Part shown: positions 4,955 to 5,668 of the stretch, piece after piece
How positions within the stretch are numbered: the first letter of the stretch is position 1
How the letters are laid out: each line of letters starts with the position of its first letter
Assembly (NCBI GenBank): GCA_013151585.1
Contig: JAADHY010000390.1
Coordinates: 1 to 5,668 of the forward strand
Direction: 5' to 3'
DNA from: Planctomycetota bacterium
GTDB taxonomy: Bacteria > Planctomycetota > Planctomycetia > Planctomycetales > Planctomycetaceae
DNA: 5,668 bases
Position numbers and translations under genes: made by a program
Notes under the pieces: generated by a model
The model's database searches: none
What the model was told of the DNA's origin: nothing
The model's input: only the letters and a program-made list of their open reading frames with translations

Positions 4955-5243
4955 ACTCGAGGGCTGCGCCGGTGCCGACCCGACTGAAAATTGTAGCGGG
5001 ATCGTTTCGATTTGGAACCGGCGGCGGCTCCATCACATTCGTTGCCGTGCGAGATCGCTCCACGACACGACGCCCGAAAAACCCCCAGCAAAGCTTGCGT
5101 CCCTCACCCGGATCTCCCAGGAATGACACTCGGTTCAGGTGCTCTTGCGCCGGCGATCCGATACCATGTCTCTGTCTTGACCGGACCTATGCTGAACGAT
5201 TCCATGATTCTGAGACAACTGGTGAGAAAAGCACTTCGACTCG

Positions 5244-5668
5244 ATGGAGTTCGATTCTGAGTTTGGGGAGATTGTTTGGTTGTCGCTGCGGGTGACCGGT
5301 TCGGCCGTGCTCGTCAGCTCGCTGATCGGGGTGCCGGTGGGAGCGTGGCTGGGGCTCTCGGAGCATCGGTCTCGGGTTGCCGTTCGGTCGGTGGTCCACA
5401 CGCTGATGGCACTGCCGCCCGTCGTGGTCGGACTGGTGCTCTACATTCTGCTGTCGCGGAGCGGTCCGCTGGCGTGGCTGGGTTGGCTTTTCACCCCGCA
5501 AGCCATGATCACGGCTCAGGTCATTCTTTCGCTGCCGTTCATCATCGGGATCACGATGACGGCGGTGGCGGCTGTCCCGGCCGAATTGATCCTGCAGGTG
5601 CGCAGCCTCGGGGCGAGCGGTTGGCAGGCGCGCTGGACGGTGCTCCGCGAAGCCCGCCATGGCGTGCT
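5244..5668 (+). CDS. tupB: TupB-like tungstate/molybdate ABC transporter permease, N-terminal 141 codons (cut by right window edge)
   Basis: This is the membrane-spanning subunit of an ABC importer for the oxyanions tungstate or molybdate. It works with a periplasmic binding protein (TupA) and an ATPase (TupC). Visible are hydrophobic helices at about 18-38, 50-70 and 86-111. The stretch HTLMALPPVVVGLVLYILL (52-70) followed by SRSGPL (71-76) is characteristic of the TupB group. From residue 120 the RSLGASGWQARWTVLREA region corresponds to the cytoplasmic EAA loop that docks on the ATPase. The frame is open to the window edge; about 80-100 residues should be missing by family length. ATG at 5244 is the only start codon after the in-frame stop at 5223, so the start is secure although no clear Shine-Dalgarno sequence precedes it. 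It is the first gene of its transcription unit, divergent from the receiver-like/mrp pair. A molybdate (ModB) or other anion permease is the main alternative. Confidence 0.88.
   Translation, partial: MEFDSEFGEIVWLSLRVTGSAVLVSSLIGVPVGAWLGLSEHRSRVAVRSVVHTLMALPPVVVGLVLYILLSRSGPLAWLGWLFTPQAMITAQVILSLPFIIGITMTAVAAVPAELILQVRSLGASGWQARWTVLREARHGV

Larger units (their letters stand above)
4805..5243. other. 439-base divergent spacer upstream of the receiver-like/mrp pair and tupB
   Basis: It should carry promoters for both directions. Frames across it give shuffled, motif-free translations with no good ribosome binding sites, so I see no gene. TTGACC at 5177-5182 resembles a -35 box for the rightward gene, but the matching position 17 bases on (TTCCAT) is a poor -10; TATGCT at 5188-5193 is a fair -10 without a -35. 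Dyads at 4861-4876, 4896-4907 and 4916-4954 are listed separately. Confidence 0.55.

Noticed and set aside
4473..5129. A 218-codon reverse-strand frame overlapping the receiver-like gene
   Set aside because: Its C-terminal half is Arg-rich shadow sequence opposite a better alternating strand/helix protein in another frame, and its N-terminal half has no recognisable domain and no clear codon bias. It is kept as a weak alternative only.

Overview
The window looks like part of a GC-rich bacterial chromosome. The mix of genes suggests a planctomycete-like lineage: a membrane-anchored WD40 propeller, short scattered transcription units, long hairpin-rich spacers and mixed ribosome-binding sites. 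That placement is an inference from style, not a marker-gene identification.

Layout, left to right. (1) The left edge to 1019, minus strand, holds the first 339 codons of a glutamine-dependent NAD+ synthetase (NadE), with a complete nitrilase-type amidase domain and the start of the ATP-pyrophosphatase domain. (2) A 261-base divergent spacer separates it from 1281-2273, plus strand, a membrane-anchored protein with seven WD40 blades and nothing else. (3) A 479-base gene-free spacer (2274-2752) is rich in inverted repeats, including a long composite hairpin at 2302-2382. (4) At 2753-3124, plus strand, lies a small membrane protein with two helices and a very basic tail. (5) A convergent spacer with a hairpin (3213-3234) follows. 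(6) At 3243-4319, minus strand, is a Mrp/ApbC/NBP35-family P-loop ATPase that lacks the family's usual CxxC motif. (7) At 4403-4804, minus strand, 83 bases upstream of mrp, is a small protein that reads like a degenerate response-regulator receiver domain. (8) A 439-base divergent spacer (4805-5243) contains several dyads and no convincing gene. (9) From 5244 to the right edge, plus strand, is the first part of a TupB-like tungstate/molybdate ABC transporter permease.

How they may work together: the receiver-like gene and mrp are probably co-transcribed. Mrp proteins carry or assemble iron-sulphur clusters, and TupB-type permeases import tungstate or molybdate, whose cofactor enzymes usually need iron-sulphur clusters. 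The two units are divergent, however, and the link is only thematic. NadE, the WD40 protein and the small membrane protein have no obvious pathway in common with them. I found no RNA gene, CRISPR array, insertion sequence, phage gene or origin. The most distinctive points are the CxxC-less Mrp, its receiver-like neighbour, and the structured spacer between the WD40 gene and the small membrane-protein gene.
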